DNA from: Alcanivorax sp. 24
GTDB lineage: Bacteria; Pseudomonadota; Gammaproteobacteria; Pseudomonadales; Alcanivoracaceae
DNA: 64,000 bases
Assembly (NCBI RefSeq): GCF_004360225.1
Contig: NZ_SNUA01000010.1
Coordinates: forward strand, 1 to 64,000
Direction of reading: 5' to 3'
The notes below the pieces were generated by a model, which saw only the letters and a list, made by a program, of their open reading frames with translations, was not told the DNA's origin and ran no database searches. Positions 62,201 to 64,000 of the stretch are shown here, piece after piece. The position numbers and the translations under genes were made by a program. Each line of letters opens with the position of its first letter. The stretch's first letter is position 1.

Positions 62201-64000
62201 TGATGACATGGCAACGGACTCCGGTATCGCTGTTGATGGTGCTGGGCAGCCTGCTTGTTACGGTAACGGCATGGGCCGATACGCCACGTATCGGCCTGGT
62301 GTACGACGGTGGAGAAAGTACCGGGGCTGGCGAAATTCTACGCGCCGCCCAGGGGCTGGATGATCGTGCCACGGTCATCGTTTACGCCTCGGGGGATGGT
62401 GGTCATTCTTTGGATCAGGCCGGTATAGAGGCGGAACTGGCCGGGTTGGATCTGCTATTCGTGGATGGCGACTCGGATAATGCCCGTACTCATGCCCGAT
62501 TGCTCCGGAGGGCCGGCGAGCATACCCGATTGGTGGTGGTCTCGCCGGGCGCTGACCTGAATGGCAATGTGGATGTCCATCAACATCCGGATCTGACCGG
62601 TTACTGGCGCATGCCGTCGCAGGTCAATTACCGGGGACTGATCGCTTATCTCGCGGTGTTGGCCGGTGGTAACGACGGGGCGCCGGTACCGGCGCCCCGT
62701 TCCTATCCGGAGCAGGGCTTTTACCGGCCGGGGGAGCCCGATCTGTTCGCCGACTGGCGGAGCTACCAGCGCGCGGGCGCCGAGGTGGACGAGGCTACAC
62801 CGCGCATCGGCATCCTGTTCCATCGCAACCACTATCTGCAGGAAGACCTGGCCGGTGTGGACGCCCTGATCGAAGCCGTCCGGGCGGAAGGTGGCGAACC
62901 GGTGGCGCTGGCTGGCACTGGTGACGCCCGCCTCGATCTTTTGCTGGACGATCAGGGTATTCCCAGGGTGGACGCAGTAATCTTTCAGGGCACCGTTCTT
63001 GATCGTGACGACCTGAATCAGGGCATTGAACGGGCCCGGGCCCTGGGTGTTCCCGTGCTTTCCGCGTTGCATATTCGTCACCAGAGTGGCGAAGCGTACC
63101 GGCAATCAGCTCATGGTCTGGCGCCACGTAACTCGGGAGACATCGCCCGGGGGGAACGGGCGGGCATATTCGAACCGCTGGCGGTATCCGCTGCCGGGGA
63201 GCGCGGGTTCGGTCGGCGCGACGTTCTCCCCATGGTAGAACAAACCCGTTGGCGTGCCGCCCGGGCGGTGGCCTGGGCGCATCTGCACCGCCGGGCCAAC
63301 GCCGAAAAGAAAGTGGTGTTCACCTTCTGGAGCGAAAGCGGCGGTAAGGCGGATCTGGGTGCCGATCCCGACGATTTTCTGGACGTGCCCGGCACTCTGA
63401 TTGAGGTGCTCAAGGCGATGAAGGCACGCGGCTATGATCTGGGCGACGCCCCCTTGCCGTCCCGGGACCAACTGAGCCGCCAACTGGTGGACGAAGCGTC
63501 CAATATCGGTGGTTGGGCTCCGGCGTCGATCCAACAACGTGCGGCAAGGACAGACGCCATTCGTGTGCCTCTGGCGCGTTACCAGGAATGGTTCGGGGCG
63601 CTGCCCGCCCGGCTACGAGAGCGCATGGGGTCAGTCTGGGGCGCGCCTCCGGGGAACGTCATGGTGGCCGGCGACGGCGACGAACGTGTCTTGCTGCTAC
63701 CGGCGTTGCGCTTCGGTAACATTCTGATCGCCGCGCATCCTGCCTGGGGTTACCTGGAAAACGACGCAGCGCTGAAGTCGCCGGACGCCCTGCCGCCTCA
63801 TCATCAATACGCCGCCTTCTTCCTCTGGCTGCGGAACGACTTCAAGGCGGACGCCTGGGTCAGCCTGTTCAGCAACATCGTCCTGCAACCCGGCAAAAGC
63901 GAGGGCCCGCTGGTGGACGATGCCATTGGCCAGCTGCTGGGGGCCACTCCCCACATCCACCCGGAACGCCTGGGAGGAGCCGGCGGTCTGGCCAATAAGC
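62200..64000 (+). CDS. Periplasmic CobN-like protein, cut by the window edge
   Basis: The 600 codons visible form the N-terminal part of a CobN/magnesium-chelatase H-type protein. A signal peptide (TPVSLLMVLGSLLVTVTAWA) distinguishes it from cytoplasmic cobaltochelatase. Family landmarks include GYWRMPSQVNYRGLIAYLAV, IGILFHRNHYLQEDLAGVDA, VVFTFWSESGGKADLGADP and PAWGYLENDAALKSPDALPP. Active CobN inserts Co into hydrogenobyrinate. Exported relatives next to TonB receptors, such as PA1923, are zinc-repressed and thought to serve metal uptake. The start is ATG 62200, with a second ATG at 62203. The C-terminus is outside the window. Confidence 0.88.
   Translation, partial: MMTWQRTPVSLLMVLGSLLVTVTAWADTPRIGLVYDGGESTGAGEILRAAQGLDDRATVIVYASGDGGHSLDQAGIEAELAGLDLLFVDGDSDNARTHARLLRRAGEHTRLVVVSPGADLNGNVDVHQHPDLTGYWRMPSQVNYRGLIAYLAVLAGGNDGAPVPAPRSYPEQGFYRPGEPDLFADWRSYQRAGAEVDEATPRIGILFHRNHYLQEDLAGVDALIEAVRAEGGEPVALAGTGDARLDLLLDDQGIPRVDAVIFQGTVLDRDDLNQGIERARALGVPVLSALHIRHQSGEAYRQSAHGLAPRNSGDIARGERAGIFEPLAVSAAGERGFGRRDVLPMVEQTRWRAARAVAWAHLHRRANAEKKVVFTFWSESGGKADLGADPDDFLDVPGTLIEVLKAMKARGYDLGDAPLPSRDQLSRQLVDEASNIGGWAPASIQQRAARTDAIRVPLARYQEWFGALPARLRERMGSVWGAPPGNVMVAGDGDERVLLLPALRFGNILIAAHPAWGYLENDAALKSPDALPPHHQYAAFFLWLRNDFKADAWVSLFSNIVLQPGKSEGPLVDDAIGQLLGATPHIHPERLGGAGGLANK

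Noticed and set aside
62200-64000. CobN-like protein as a cobalamin-biosynthetic cobaltochelatase
   Set aside because: It carries a signal peptide and no cob genes are nearby. The receptor/ExbB/DUF2149 context favours a periplasmic metal-uptake role.
1-64000. CRISPR array, rRNA genes, prophage or replication origin
   Set aside because: No regularly spaced repeats, rRNA motifs, phage structural genes or DnaA-box clusters were seen.

Overview
The window looks like chromosomal DNA of a high-GC gammaproteobacterium. The valS-holC-pepA / lptF-lptG arrangement, a tRNA-Leu and the marine-type accessory genes would suit an Alcanivorax/Alloalcanivorax-like oceanospirillad, but the genus is inferred, not shown.

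Layout. Positions 1-350 hold IS66-type debris, a cluster of perfect hairpins and a strong bidirectional terminator. Positions 486-10136 are ordinary core genome: a DUF2721 protein, a YegS-like lipid kinase, a small DUF2061 protein behind a Fur-like box, a TetR regulator, valS, holC, pepA, the LPS exporter permeases lptF and lptG, and tRNA-Leu(CAA). Positions 10249-11627 are nested IS3 and IS66 remnants marking the junction to accessory DNA. Positions 11712-20368 form an eight-gene minus-strand operon: an AlkK/DmdB-type acyl-CoA ligase, an acyl-CoA dehydrogenase, a complete Liv-type ABC importer and a TetR regulator. Positions 20855-21820 hold a decayed chemoreceptor gene and another IS3 scrap.

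Positions 21972 to the right edge are one metal-acquisition island. It has two paralogous FyuA-like TonB-dependent receptors, an ABC-2 exporter whose permease is fused to a degenerate M1-peptidase-like domain, and a PchR/YbtA-type AraC regulator. A tightly coupled 14-gene operon (31778-58975) follows. It encodes salicylate synthesis and activation (PchA-, PchB- and YbtE/PchD-like), two NRPSs, two YbtP/YbtQ-like ABC transporters, a PchG/Irp3-like imide reductase, a type II thioesterase, a P450, a VOC protein, a saccharopine-dehydrogenase-like protein and two free-standing methyltransferases. The assembly line reads ArCP-Cy-A-PCP-Cy-A-PCP / TubC_N-Cy-A(MT)-PCP-TE, so I expect a salicyl-capped molecule with three heterocycles.

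A third TonB receptor with an ExbB-like channel, a DUF2149 protein and a periplasmic CobN-like protein closes the window. This set resembles the zinc-responsive PA1922-PA1925 locus of Pseudomonas aeruginosa. Two receptor promoters carry close matches to the Zur operator, while the regulator/ABC promoter carries a Fur-like box. Paired CCCGAATC-type repeats with the same 21-bp period lie upstream of both the AraC gene and the first NRPS. The main proposal is that this is an undescribed salicylate-primed metallophore system, perhaps zinc-directed or dual Zn/Fe. It recalls coelibactin of Streptomyces in its P450 and Zur link, but here it is wired to Gram-negative TonB and CobN uptake machinery.
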